In this document: piece by piece, positions 43,601 to 53,162 of the stretch
Numbering within the stretch: position 1 is the stretch's first letter
Layout: each line of letters opens with the position of its first letter
Assembly: GCF_964204645.1 (NCBI RefSeq)
Contig: NC_134031.1
Coordinates: forward strand, 20,643,307-20,707,306
Source: Tubulanus polymorphus
Lineage: Eukaryota; Nemertea; Palaeonemertea; Tubulaniformes; Tubulanidae
Direction: 5' to 3'
Length of the DNA stretch: 64,000 bases
Notes under the pieces: model-generated
The model's database searches: none
Seen by the model: the letters and a program-made list of their open reading frames with translations, nothing else
Told to the model about the DNA's origin: nothing
Program-made: the position numbers and the translations under genes

Positions 43601-46600
43601 GGTGCGCCGAATTCGGAGCAGTCTCAAGCAGCGCACTTCACCTACCACGCACACTTTTTACCGGGGAAGAAATCTATTTTGCCGACGACGAAAACAGGGG
43701 CGTCGCACGCATTCAATTTATGAGTATTGTATCGGTGTTATTGAATTCATCAGTGGCCTGTGAAGTTCGTCCGAAACAAAATTGAACTCCTGCTCCGGCT
43801 AATGACGACCATTTATGGCGAATATTGCAGTCGCGTCAGATGGAAAATGCACTTTTCTTTTTGCAAGGGTTTTTTTGTTAACCCTTTATAGGCGACGCGT
43901 CTAGGCGTATTACATGCGAGCTCGGTGAGGAAGTAAAGAGTTAAAACGCGAGATCCGCGATGTAAATTTCCGATGGGTTATAAATATATCAAGTAAAATT
44001 CGTTTTTATTCCTTTTTTGCTTTTATCGAAATAAAACGGAATATAGAGTTAATAACGACGGTCTTTCTTGTTTTTATTTCTTACACGTTTCAATGAAACT
44101 TTTCTCTTAAATAAATCAATTACTAATGAACAACTTCAGATAGAAAAGTGAATTTCATGATTATCTGGTGGGTCCTATGGTAATTTATAGATCCGGGTGC
44201 TGTCGCCACGCCATCTGGAGGGATAGCCGATGTGGCAGTGTGTCTTCAAAATGAGATCCTCGCTTGGTTGCCTCAATATGTTGCTATTTTCAGCATGAAT
44301 TAGGATGGCAATAAATGTGTGCAGGTATGTTTTTCAGACACGTAGGTTCCTAACGGGGCGGCACCGACAATATCTAATATCAAGGCGTGCGGAGCGATTG
44401 CAAAGATCAGGTAAACAGACGATCGCGGAAACTTTTTTCAGGTTTCGTGTATTCGGTGGCAGTGGTATGATTAATGCGCCGTGCGGCGGTATGTCCGTCA
44501 AAATACCCGGTCGAGTTTTTTTTCGGGTGGCGCCGAGCGTTCGTGCGATGTTTTCGATATTTTCCACGCCAAGCGTTATCCAAAACAAACACCGTTTTCA
44601 CGGCTGAAAATGACGATTTTGACGTCGCGTCGATATTGGCACAAACGATTCCGACCGAGCGTGTTTTAAGCTAAAACAAACACAGCGCCGATGATAGGCG
44701 CATTACGAGCCATAAATGAAACTGGGAATTCTCTCGCTGTATCTCGTCAAATCTCGCAGATGACGTCATACGCTAGATACGGTCGTTGGTTTTAATTATT
44801 TTGCCGAATCCCGCGAGGTTTCTGAAAAGGGATGATAAACTCGCCGACAAAACTGAGCAGAAACACAGACGGATGTTCAATGTACATTGTGTGTAGTCAA
44901 ATTTTAACGAGAAACGCCTCGTGATTTTCTTACCAAGGTTTGCGGTAAAATCGTCTAGATGTATTTCAAATTTCGCCGCAAATCCACACTTAAGATCAAT
45001 AGGATTTATTCGACAGTACGCCCATATCATATACACCGATTGCGTAGTTACAGTGGCCGAGTGGTTTAAGCCGCCGGTCACTGGTCTTGTCATATCAGGT
45101 CCACGGGTTCGAATACTGGTGGCAGCTGAGTTTCTATGTATTTCCCCATTTGGGTAAACGGTGATTTTCGAATCCGTTAATGCTGAGAATTTTTACAAAC
45201 ATGGCCATTCAACTTTTTTCTATTTGAATTTTGTAGCAGCTGTACGGCCACGTCAGTTGGATATCGCAAATTGTATCTTGGAAAATATTTATAAGTAGAG
45301 CATGAATTCATGTTCTGATCTCGGGACATCATTTTATATATCGTCCACGCCAACGAATCGCGTATGACGTATCAAGCTTAGTTATAAAAATCTAAAGCTA
45401 TGTCTGGATTTACATCGTCTGGCCGAGATCCGAGTCGGTATAGAATTTCGCTATAGATCGCGTTGTTTGGTCGAAACAGCGAACAAACGCGGTATTACAT
45501 CTTAAAACGGTAATCGATAAATATTTTTTTCCGGCGTTGCTGATACTCCATTATCGGATGGAGATTTCAGAATTTCGTGGAGGGACAATTTATCGCGGCG
45601 AAGACCGTTTCAACCAGATATAGATGACAACGAAAATCATTAATTCGTCATCGTTCTGTTGAACCAATATTTCCAATCATGTCGATTACTTCGATTTAAA
45701 AGAAAAGAGTTGAAATTCGACCGATCACCCGACTATGTAATGTACTTCGATTCCCGATTTCAAAATCAAAATCAAACCTGTTGCATTTCTAAGCATTTTA
45801 CCTGACGATAGTCTCTAGAGAGAGAGGGGGGGGGAGTCCAAAACGTCGCGTCATTTTAATATTTGTAGCATTTGATCTGTAAATAGTGAGTTTTATCATA
45901 AAACTAGTTTCATTCCCGGCACAAAATTCAAATCAAATGAAATCGAACAAACAAACAAAACCAGTTCAATCCCTATTTCAAGATTTGAAAAAACGGTCAA
46001 TTTCAGGATTCGAATGCAAGCTACTTGCGACGTCAGGTGTGAATGCTTTTTTACAGGAATTGAAAAATCGTTTGATGAAAAATCTGCTAATCGAAAATAT
46101 TTCATCCCTCATTTTGTGGGTGTTGTGTAGAGCGCGTTTCGGGCAGTCAGTATCAACCCGTATTGACGACGGCGACACGAGACTGATTACTTAGCGTGTT
46201 TTTCCAACGCCTGCTTTTAATAAGCTATCCGCGACCACACATCGTTACAAGTAACCGCGGGGCGAGAATCGATCTTCATCATCGCAATGTTGACAGAAGA
46301 ACATATTGCGCCGGGCGAATTCTGTTCCGTTTATGAATCCGAATCTCACGAGCACGCCAATAACCTATCAACCGCTGCCAATAAGAAATAAGAAAAGGAA
46401 CAGTTGTATCGGCGTTTAGACGAGACGCCCTTGATGTTGGACCGGGTCCAGACATTCCATATCCAGCAGCAATCTTTGTGATGATTCCTATATGTGTATT
46501 GAAAGATGGTTGATATTACAGCCTGGATTGCTGATCGCAGATAGAACCACCATATATTAATCATATGCGTGTTAATCAATTAGAGTGAACACCAGATGGC

Positions 46601-49600
46601 GTGCCCATCAGTAGGACATTCTCATTGGAACTTTACTTTTCGATTTTAGCCTCCATCGTCCAAGACGATAGACAAATCACGTCTTCTAGATGAACTCAGA
46701 TGTCATTTCGGTTAATATGTGGCACGATTTCATTCGGCATTCAAAGTATTTGAGAAAATTCGAATGAAAATCCGAGAAAAATATCCAGTCTTAAAGCCAC
46801 GACACGGGGAAACACTGAATGAGAACATGTTTCTGTCCCAAGTTACACGATTGTCTCATCTGGTAGATCCTCACTTGCCACAGGTCACAGGGGCTGGTAT
46901 TTGATGTTCGGGCTTTTTACATATATGCAGTACCTGGGATATTTGATTATCTAAGCTACTATCTACCCCCCCCCCCCCCCGACACGGGGGGGGGGCATCT
47001 TAGGGAAATAGCATCTCGGTAGTCGCTTACATCAATGTCCAGAAACTCTCATTTCAAACAGATACGTTGAAATATGAATAATGAAGACGATATCGGCGCG
47101 AGATTCAGAAGCTGTAAAACCGTGTAGTAGTAAACCATCACTACGATTTATAAGAACCTTGTCAAATAAACGTACAAAGATGACAGGAAGCCCCTGAACT
47201 TGCTGTATCGTTTACATAGCTGGCCAAACACTGGCTGATTAATATCGGGTATTTGTAGTATCCGAATAAAACGGCAATCGATCAGAGCATTACAATAGCA
47301 GGTCCGACAAAATATTCTAGATTAGGACCGTCAGCAGGGGTGAATGTGAGAAGTTTAAAATAGCTACTTTTCATCACGATGAGGAATTTCCAACGCTACT
47401 GTGGCAATCGAGGATCTACTAATGGCGAGTGAGGATCCGCCAGGTTCGCTAGTAGTTACTCGGTCTTGGGCGTTCAATTTCGGTTAAATTCGAATGGAGT
47501 TTTCTCTTGAATAAATCAATTAACAATGAAGACTATACCGATCTGGGTAGAAAAAAATGGATTGAATGTATATTTGGTGACGGGTCCTGTGATAATGTAT
47601 GGATTCGGGAGTCTAAAAACTCAGTTCTAAATTGATTGAAAATGAACTGAAAACGTAGCTGATGTCGCGGTTTCCCGTTTACTGGCATATACGAATCGAC
47701 ACCGTCAAAATTAGTTTGGTTTCAATCAATTCAAAGATACCCGAAGCCGTATGTCCTCGCACACGGTGCGTAGAGTTTTCGTTGATAACTGATTTACCTT
47801 AAGAGAAATGTTTATTCGATTTCAACTGAAATGCTCAAGAAATTGAACGTGCAAATTACTACAGTGGACCTGGTGGAGGTCGTTACTTACCACAAGTGGA
47901 ATCCTCAATTGCCACAGTAGCGTTCCCTACTAGTCCACGCCATCCTCGCTTGCCAGGGTTTTGATTGCCTCACGCCAACACAAACCCTGGGCTAAAATCC
48001 TTCATTGGTCTATCATGTTGCCCAAGGTTGCCCTGGGGTTGGCGTGAGCCTCGGCGGGAGGCAAACAAACGTTGGCAAGCGAGGGCGATGGTCCACGCTA
48101 AATTGCAGGGGCTTAGTGCATCCATCATCCACTACTACGACGGATCAAAACTGTGTAGTATCAATAAAACAAATGAAATGAACACATTTTCCATGAACCC
48201 CCAGATCACCGTTAGGTCAAACCTATTTTCTATTTAATGAACTTTTATATTGGAATGTACTATGAGATTATTCCAGAATTATTCGCATCATTATAATAAT
48301 ATTGTAAAAGTAAATTTTATTTCCAGAGTCGAATCTCATCGAAACTTTCGGAATTAGATTGCGAGTAATTGTGAAAATCTTATATAAAATGGCGACGTGC
48401 AATAGTTTGAAAAATAATCATCAAACATGTAAGGAAAAGCAATTAAATAGGGAACTAATAGGGAACTAACAGGGAACTAATAGGGAACTAATAGGGAACT
48501 AATAGAGAACTAACAGGGAACTTAGTCGATCGAAAGAAATACATCTTCATCCATGTATACATATCTATATATCTAATTCAATTTCTTCATATTATGTTAT
48601 GATATCAAATGTAAAACAGTCTCGAAATTCAAAGACATCAATTCAGAAACAAAAAGCGTTCAGTCTCACTGTTCAAACTAAACTCTAAACAGGACACACT
48701 ACACACGACCTTTACGAAAGTCGAACGCCTTACGCGTATTAAATGCTTCGAAGAAAAATAGAAATTTGAAAGATATTATTTTCAATGAATAAAACAGCGC
48801 CAAGATATGAAAACACACAATATATGATTAATAGTATGGCAATGATTAAACTTCGGGCGACGACGCTTCAAAAACTTGAGAGTTTCAATCGTGAAACGAA
48901 TTTGTTTTGAAATGAGAAATATTTTTCTTGCGTAAGAATCTGTAATCGTGACGTAATTTGCATCAATACTTTGATAAGCAAAGCAAACCGTTAACTATTT
49001 ATTAATTTATATCTGCTAATTGCGATCATAAACGTTAACGTTTGTACGTCATTTGCATTAGTATATCGATGCAAAGCAACGACAAAAGGGGAAATTAAAA
49101 ATCGGTATTTTTTTGTGTTCCGATGAAATAACGATTTCGCTTTTAGCGCGCGGAACAATGTTAGGGATGACGTTTATGAAATTAGTTAATTACCTGAGCT
49201 GCTAACATCCTGGTTGAATTGTCCCAGAAGATTTGTGGAGTTTTGCGCCCCACCTGGATCCTCTGTCGTCATCTTATTTGTAAATCCAGTTACTTTCGTA
49301 GTTATATTATCGCATTCCTTGATCGAAGCGCTGTTAGTATTTAATCCTGTATTTATTTGTTCGCCGATATTAGCATTATTTTTCGGCGATTTTAACCGGA
49401 AGTTGACGCTCTTTTTTTCTTGTTTTCCGCGTTTTTTTATCTCGTCGAAAACCATATAAATCTCAACACGGCGCTGATTCGTTTCGGGAACTAAGCTTTC
49501 CAACTTTTTAATGCTACCCAGCGAAAAGCAGCCGGCAGTCGTCTGCGCTGTGAGAACTTGCAGACGATCCAACGCGTCGATGATTGTGTCTACGAGCGTT

Positions 49601-49851
49601 TTGTGGCGTTCTTCCAACGTAAACGTAGTAGCGTTCGCGTTTTTACGGCGGTCACAGACGAAAGCAGCATTAGACGCAGCAGCAGCAGCAGCATCGGTGG
49701 CGACGGGTTCGTCTGAAAGATTCGGTCCGAACTCCCTGTCGCCATCATCGCCACCACGGAACCGTTCAGCGGCTTGATTCCGCTCTGAAGCGGTGCCGCG
49801 CGTACAATTCGTTGTCATGGTAACGTAGATAATCATAGCCCACAACCTCAT
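6855..49851 (-). CDS. Putative type I single-pass membrane protein, partial (4 exons found, C-terminus missing)
   Basis: This is a model on the minus strand joining exons 49876-49194, 26243-26138, 14640-14517 and 7007-6855. The junctions keep phase: 1, then 2, then 0. Start M at 49851 opens MRLWAMIIYVTM, a short signal-peptide-like core. The ectodomain to about residue 231 has an Asp/Gly-rich stretch, six alanines at 54-59, cysteines 66, 108 and 180, an amphipathic helix at about 79-100 (EERHKTLVDTIIDALDRLQV), and sequons at N73, N182 and N204. Residues 232-252 (QIMVISTCSTVIGLFFIVAA region) form one transmembrane helix, followed by a basic tail starting RNYLKRQREEQ and a Ser/Pro-rich acidic part. 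At least 347 residues are seen, then a good donor, so one or more exons are missing. I recognise no family. The 23-kb join between the first two exons is inferred from phase alone. The gene may lie head-to-head with ING. Confidence 0.6.
9545..9650 (-). repeat. tRNA-derived SINE-like fragment
   Basis: On the minus strand GGGTTCGAGTCC (9585-9574) matches the RNA polymerase III B box, preceded by about 60 bases of weakly tRNA-like sequence. No good A box or acceptor stem remains. Confidence 0.4.
10623..10660 (+). repeat. (GAT)n microsatellite
   Basis: About twelve uninterrupted ATG/GAT trinucleotides. A frame through it reads as poly-Met and is not a gene. Confidence 0.95.
11681..11822. mobile_element. 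142-bp MITE with terminal inverted repeats
   Basis: The left end AGGGGCCGGTTGCATAGTC and the right end, read inverted, AGGGGCCAGTTGCACAGTC differ at two of 19 positions. The interior is built of TTAAGAC/GTCTTAA-type inverted motifs, so the whole element can fold back. It has no coding capacity and is a non-autonomous DNA transposon or foldback SINE-like repeat. It accounts for most of the 3' half of a spurious minus-strand frame here. Confidence 0.8.
14225..14296 (+). pseudogene. tRNA-Arg(ACG)-like pseudogene or SINE head
   Basis: This aligns along its whole length with a tRNA-Arg: D arm GGCGCAATGGATAACGC, anticodon ACG, T arm CCAGG-TTCGAAT-CCTGG intact. It is not functional as it stands. 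Position 33 is C instead of the invariant U, the anticodon stem has a mismatch, and only five of seven acceptor pairs form. No CCA or clean terminator follows, and it may be the head of a SINE. Confidence 0.75.
14517..14640 (-). CDS. Exon: juxtamembrane basic cytoplasmic tail
   Basis: The acceptor is TTTTTTTACACAG and the donor CAG|GTAATT. Its 124 nt finish the split Arg codon and add 41 codons: NYLKRQREEQAMARRPTFRS, then a stretch rich in Asn and Ala ending NHDNAKQ. The positive charges right after the membrane helix fit the cytoplasmic side. It ends in phase 0. Confidence 0.72.
14890..14975 (-). repeat. tRNA-derived SINE-like fragment
   Basis: On the minus strand an A-box-like TGGCGAATGATAAGAGCG is followed about 30 bases on by the B box GGGTTCGAACCC (14914-14903). 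The order and spacing are tRNA-like but the stems are degenerate. Confidence 0.55.
16589..16638. repeat. 50-bp polypyrimidine / polypurine tract
   Basis: On the + strand this is almost only C and T (CCCTCC and CCTCTCC units). The minus strand carries repeated GGGAGGG blocks able to form a G-quadruplex or triplex. Confidence 0.9.
17975..18068 (+). repeat. Minisatellite of GCTGATGCTG / GCCGGTGCCGAT units
   Basis: Six-base steps TGCTGA, TGCCGG, TGCCGA and similar alternate for about 90 bases with T/C changes between units. The resulting open frame of Met, Pro, Val and Leu repeats is low-complexity and not taken as coding. Confidence 0.85.
21558..21703 (+). repeat. Dispersed repeat, copy 1
   Basis: It begins GCGAACTTCGGTTATYGGA and ends TTCCAAGATGGCTGACACTG. 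The same ordered blocks occur inverted at 29646-29803. The function and class of this family are unknown. Confidence 0.7.
26138..26243 (-). CDS. Exon: transmembrane segment of the putative membrane protein
   Basis: The acceptor is T-rich, ending TTTTATAG, and the donor is CG|GTACGT. The 106-nt exon encodes GGPGSIGLTKT, then about 20 hydrophobic residues ending IVAAIMRVR. The polar and basic flanks (TKTQ outside, MRVR inside) fit a type I orientation. It enters in phase 1 and leaves in phase 2, which matches the exon at 49194-49876 upstream and the one at 14517-14640 downstream. Confidence 0.72.
26558..26821. repeat. 44-bp minisatellite, 6 copies
   Basis: Units start at 26558, 26602, 26646, 26690, 26734 and 26778. 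Each unit begins AACAGATTGATAACCCAGGC; the only difference I see is AACAGG in the first. The near-identity points to recent expansion. It lies about 315 bp on the 5' side of the transmembrane exon. Confidence 0.97.
27350..27412 (-). repeat. Partial copy of the foldback-element family
   Basis: It shares the GGCAAGCGAGGGCCCGCCAGG / GTTCGC order with the left arm of the element at 47392-47924. Confidence 0.5.
29646..29803 (-). repeat. Dispersed repeat, copy 2 (inverted relative to copy 1)
   Basis: Read on the minus strand it begins GGGCGAACTTCGGTTATTGG and ends TTCCAAGATGGCCGATAC, matching 21558-21703 block by block with indels. It includes an internal 12-bp direct repeat (ACCGTACGTGC twice). 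Confidence 0.7.
31266..31361. repeat. 48-bp tandem duplication
   Basis: Units 31266-31313 and 31314-31361 differ at one base (CGCACT versus CGCATT). It is a very recent duplication. Confidence 0.95.
34861..34962 (-). repeat. tRNA-derived SINE-like element with TTAGGG-type tail
   Basis: On the minus strand TAGTGGTTGGCGTCC (34947-34933, A box) and AGGTTCGAGTCC (34909-34898, B box) have tRNA spacing. Immediately after come three copies of the telomere-like TTAGGG on the minus strand (CCCTAA at 34861-34879 on +), an unusual tail. Confidence 0.65.
35499..35783 (+). repeat. CCTCACA-type minisatellite
   Basis: Irregular arrays of CACCTCACAC, CACAACCTCACA and CACCGCCTCACA run for about 285 bases, almost free of G. 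The frame through it reads SPPHTSPPH and similar; it starts and ends in the array, so I treat it as non-coding. Confidence 0.93.
39505..39655 (+). repeat. Copy of the foldback-element arm
   Basis: Blocks TTGATTTATTTGAGAAA, ACCGAGTAACTACTAGCGAA and GGAATCCTCGATTACTGCAG are in the same order as the arms of the 47392-47924 element. Most of the minus-strand frame here comes from this repeat. Confidence 0.7.
39868..40106. repeat. Repeat rich in CCAAATT / AATTTGGCC inverted motifs
   Basis: GCCAAATTCGGCC at the left, a palindromic GGGCCAAATTTGGCCC at 39954-39969, and GGCCAATTTGATCCGGGCC at the right give repeated self-complementary segments. A non-autonomous foldback element is likely; its boundaries are approximate. 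Confidence 0.5.
41723..41760. repeat. 17-bp tandem duplication
   Basis: GCGCATCATGCCTCTAG occurs twice in direct succession, followed by the first four bases again. Confidence 0.95.
41942..42032. mobile_element. 91-bp MITE
   Basis: The left end GGCTCTGTTTCATAAA is matched by the inverted right end GGGCCCAGTTTCATTTAAA. This GGGCCCAGTTTCAT end is of the same type as the element at 51205-51366. Confidence 0.65.
44099..44201 (+). repeat. Repeat fragment related to 47499-47610
   Basis: TTTTCTCTTAAATAAATCAATT, then a RGATAGAAAA and GTGGGTCCTATG-TAATTTATAGATCCGGG order match the left arm interior of the foldback element with diverged spacing. Confidence 0.6.
45047..45127 (+). pseudogene. tRNA-like (class II, Leu/Ser-type) fragment
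   Basis: It contains GTGGCCGAGTGGTTTAAG, a typical A box/D arm of tRNA-Leu or tRNA-Ser, and GGTTCGAATAC, a B box with one change, separated by about 40 bases. The T stem and acceptor stem do not pair properly, so this is a pseudogene or SINE head. Confidence 0.6.
46966..46995. repeat. C15-GACAC-G10 perfect hairpin
   Basis: Fifteen C, five bases, ten G. It can form a 10-bp all-GC hairpin and is a likely assembly or polymerase trouble spot. Confidence 0.95.
47392..47924. mobile_element. 533-bp foldback element with long terminal inverted repeats
   Basis: The outermost 17 bases AACGCTACTGTGGCAAT are perfectly inverted at the right end. Homology in inverted orientation continues inward for over 100 bases on each side (GGATCC/GGTTCGC blocks, a GAAATTGAACG block, then an AAGAGAAA block). 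There is no coding capacity. Related arms lie at 27350, 39505, 44099 and 53110, so this is a dispersed family. Confidence 0.75.
47935..48099. repeat. Imperfect palindrome next to the foldback element
   Basis: CCACGCCATCCTCGCTTGCCA at the left is mirrored by TGGCAAGCGAGGGCGATGGTCCACG at the right. Inner segments GCCTCACGCCAAC and GTTGGCGTGAGCC also pair, leaving a loop of about 30 bases. The motif GGCAAGCGAGG is shared with the foldback family. Confidence 0.75.
48449..48522. repeat. 11-bp tandem repeat, about 7 copies
   Basis: Units of AGGGAACTAAT/C with single-base variants (AGAGAACTAAC once). Confidence 0.93.
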
Positions 49852-49876
49852 GCTGCCAGGCAGACAGAAACCTCTC
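49194..49876 (-). CDS. Exon: signal peptide and ectodomain of the putative membrane protein
   Basis: The acceptor TTGTTTCAG|GAGAGG is at 49877 and the donor TCAG|GTAATT at 49193. This is the longest open frame in the window outside repeats. The frame stays open 5' into the intron, but the only methionine after the acceptor is at 49851, which gives a plausible signal peptide; residues before it would be 5' UTR. A (GCA)n/(GCT)n run at 49675-49694 encodes the alanine tract. The coding part is 658 nt and ends in phase 1 with Ser-Ser-Ser-G. Confidence 0.7.
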
Positions 49877-50939
49877 CTGAAACAATTAGGCAAAAATAAA
49901 AACAAAGTTTCGACGATTATCGCAAAAACAAACAGCGTAAATTACGTCGTAAAAGCTTGACGTATTAATGTTTGCGGTGAGATTATTTCTAAGATCCCAC
50001 GCGACAAGTAAGATGTATTTCGTCCATGTATCCACAAACAAAATGCGACCGGTTCGTTATTAGATTCAAAACAATACACGACACCTTCATTCACGAATAA
50101 ACGAATGTTTACGAATTTTCGAATTAAAACTTTGTTATTAACAATCAAACCTTTTCGCTTTCACAGATGAACTTTCCGATTTCGGTTTTGAAATTTGTAT
50201 TTGAGCTGCCGCGCACAAGATACAAGTTGACACGTAGATTAGCCGACAAATAAGACTTGTCAAGTTGTCCAGTATATATATGTATGCTACGCCTAGCAGC
50301 TTGTAGTTGGTTAATTATTACCGGAACCTCATTTACGTCAACGGAAACCGCTGGGTGTGTATCTAAGGGTATTTGCTTATATCCAAGGGCCTTTGCTTAT
50401 AGATATACAACTATTAGCGTCGTTAAGAAGATACATTAATATTCAACTTTAACCTTGTCACAAATTACGACTTACGTGTATATTATGCCGATATTATTTT
50501 GTTTGTCTTGGTGACTTGTACATGTCGAAAAATGCTAAAAAAATTCTTGCTAATTTCAGCGATCTAAGGAAAAAAAACCGCCAATCATTGGGAATTCATC
50601 CCATGTCTCAATGTCTCATACCTTAGTATGAAAATAAGTATGAATCATATCATCTCATTGATATCAAATTCATCAGCATTGAAAATGTCCATTCAAGGTT
50701 TCAAATACTAACGCCTAAAACATCATGTATTTCTAACTGTAAATATGTGTTTATTTTTAGAGAATCTTTCAGTTGAAAAAATTGAAAATCGAAACTGTCC
50801 TTTTAAGAGCAAACGGTAGTGATTTTTGAGTAGATCACCGACAGCATTCGCTTATCGAATATCGATTATTTCGGCGATAGTAAAACGGGACATGCTTCTA
50901 GAATCACAAGAGACAACAATATATAACAATTCACTTAAA

Positions 50940-50985
50940 CAGGGGTGGATTTAGGGGGTGGTTTCGGGGGTCCAGACCCTGCCTT
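50940..50985. repeat. CAGGGGTGGATTTAG repeat end
   Basis: CAGGGGTGGATTTA is shared with 51865. CAGGGGTGGAT-type ends occur on hAT-type non-autonomous elements in invertebrates; the second end was not found here. Confidence 0.4.
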
Positions 50986-51204
50986 CCCACTGACACAAGA
51001 CAAAGATGAGCGTTAAAGGTTGCAAACTTTACGCTCATCCTTTTGGAAATTCCATATCCTCGGGTTTGATGTATATTTTTCCAAACACATCTAAGGTTAA
51101 AAAAGAAGGTATCAATTCATTCAGCCTATGACCGAGGGAAGCATCCGTTAGCCAATGACGTGACTGCTTCATCTGAAAAATGCCTTTCCTTTTGTCTTGA
51201 ACCC

Positions 51205-51366
51205 CTGGGCTGGGTTTCATAGATGTGAAAGAAAGATAGTCTCTGGGAATATTTCGAAATTCGTCAGTTATAACCATGGTTTCTCATTGTTACTATGGTG
51301 GTTGTCACCCAAATTGAGGATTTACCCCTAGGGTTAACTTTGATACCAGTCTATGAAATCGGGCCC
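51205..51366. mobile_element. 162-bp MITE
   Basis: The left end CTGGGCTGGGTTTCATAGAT and the inverted right end CAGGGCCCGATTTCATAGACT give imperfect terminal inverted repeats, with an inner CCATGGTT / CTATGG inverted pair. Confidence 0.7.
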
Positions 51367-51864
51367 TGCTTTCTAAATTTCCTAGAACTACTCAAGTTTA
51401 CGTGGAAATGAATTCTATAACGTTACCTATACGTATGCATTCGAAGTAACAAAGCGGGTATGACTGAATACACGCTGTGTGGTTGACCAGGTTGCGACAT
51501 GTAATACGAAATCGTTGTTTGGTGTAGATTTCACGGGGCTAATAATAAATCTATCGATATTACCGCGAGATTATCGTGTAGTATCATCGTCGTCATTTTC
51601 ATGTTGCTGACGGACTCAACGCGCGCGTATCTATAACCGGCGTTAACCGTTAGTACTGATCACAGCGCTGAATACGTGGTCAGCCTACAGCTATTTCATT
51701 TTCCTATCGATATTACAAGATGGTTATCCAAGGTCGCCAATTAAAGGCTCGTACATACTCATGAGATTTTATCGTCAAATTTAGCGCATAGCCTATATAT
51801 AGAGTTATATTGTACAGTCGAGACGACCCCAATACGGCTGCGTGTAGCTCGTCGTCGTGACTTT

Positions 51865-51905
51865 CAGGGGTGGATTTATGGGGAGCACTGGGACACGTGT
51901 TCCCC
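51865..51905. repeat. Second CAGGGGTGGATTTA repeat end
   Basis: It shares 14 bases exactly with 50940-50953 and then diverges. Confidence 0.4.
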
Positions 51906-53104
51906 GCTAAGAGTGTCAGGAAATTACTCCGGACCAACCTTTTTAGCACATTGTACTGTGTCTTGAAATATATTCTATCTTTAAGAAAAACAGAGTTCTC
52001 GCAAAGGATTCAGATGATCTCAAATACTGCGTATTTTGACTGAACAGAGAGTTACAAACACCCAAAATTCTAGAAAGGGTGATTTTTAGCTAGCTGTTTT
52101 TTTTCTCTGTTGGTGCAAATATAAATATGTTGTTAAGAAAAATTCGATGCTACAAAAACTATCTCATTAATTTCTGTTGTTTTTTGCTCAAAGTGGGTAG
52201 TTGTGTATTACGTATCATAACTTCAAGATGCCTCTAAAATGCATCTAGCGGGATTCAATTTTTCAAAATATATTCTGCAGGCGATCGCCCAGACTCCCTC
52301 AACCGGACAGTGACCATACACAGGCTCAAGCAGCTTGGAAAAAAGGAGCGAATAAGATTCTATGATTTCCCTAGAATAAAAAAACACGAATGACATCATA
52401 TAGGTGAATCGTGATTATCTGATATTCACTATTGTCATCTGCGGCTATATGGAATGCACTCGAGATTGACTCCTAACACGAGATCGGGCTAAACAAAGAT
52501 CGACACGAATTGCAATCATAGTAAATAACCGCGATGATGTTTATGCTATTGCTCGGATTACGAGAGAAACCTTATATAATAATATAATATAATTTATTTC
52601 CATCGTTATGTCATACATGATTATCTAACATTTAGGAATACACAATGTTTTTACATACATAAGATTCTTTTTGATTCGATGGTCAGATTTAATTCACTGA
52701 ATACCATCGTGACATCTATCTTCTATACGGAGCATATTAAACATCGTGTGATCAAAATGGGAAAACTACGAAACGACGAAGGTAATTTGTCGAAAGCGTT
52801 AGAATCATTTGTTTGCGTATAATCATAGTTGGATGATTTAACGTGTGAAAATAAGAAGAATGAATTGCGGCAATAGGATACCGGCACTTCACAAAACATC
52901 GGGTCATTCGTAGTGAAAATCAGTTCATTTTCATGTTTAGAAATTTGATTTTTAGGCTTCCAAATCTTAGAATTATCAAACAAGTCGAATAGATGCAAGA
53001 TTGCCTTTCAGTGTTTGTATAGAATTCACGAAAAATTTATTTACTGATCAGAAAGCTTTTAAAAGAATTCATTTGAAATTTAGAAGAAATTGAAGCGCGG
53101 TAAC

Positions 53105-53162
53105 CCAGCAGTGTCACTAGCGATCCTAGCGGGAATCCTTGCTTGCCACAGTAGCATTGCCA
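53105..53162 (+). repeat. Foldback-family right-end fragment
   Basis: GCGGGAATCCTTGCTTGCCAC then AGTAGCATTGCC resembles the right terminus of the 47392-47924 element. Confidence 0.55.

Larger units (their letters stand above)
26244..49193 (-). other. Long inferred intron (about 23 kb) between ectodomain and transmembrane exons
   Basis: By phase, the exon ending at 49194 can splice straight to 26243. Within the interval I found no further exon with both signals and a convincing frame; I looked for cysteine-rich (for example EGF-like) modules on the minus strand without success. It is dominated by repeats listed separately. Symmetric phase-1 exons could still be hidden here. Confidence 0.4.

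Noticed and set aside
44305-44607. Overlapping open frames on both strands
   Set aside because: The sequence is CpG-richer and so has few stop codons; no domain, splice pattern or start context supports a gene.
26244-49193. EGF-like or Ig-like exon that would make the membrane gene a neuregulin
   Set aside because: The intron position just after the membrane helix resembles neuregulins, but I found no EGF cysteine pattern on the minus strand, so the idea is unsupported.
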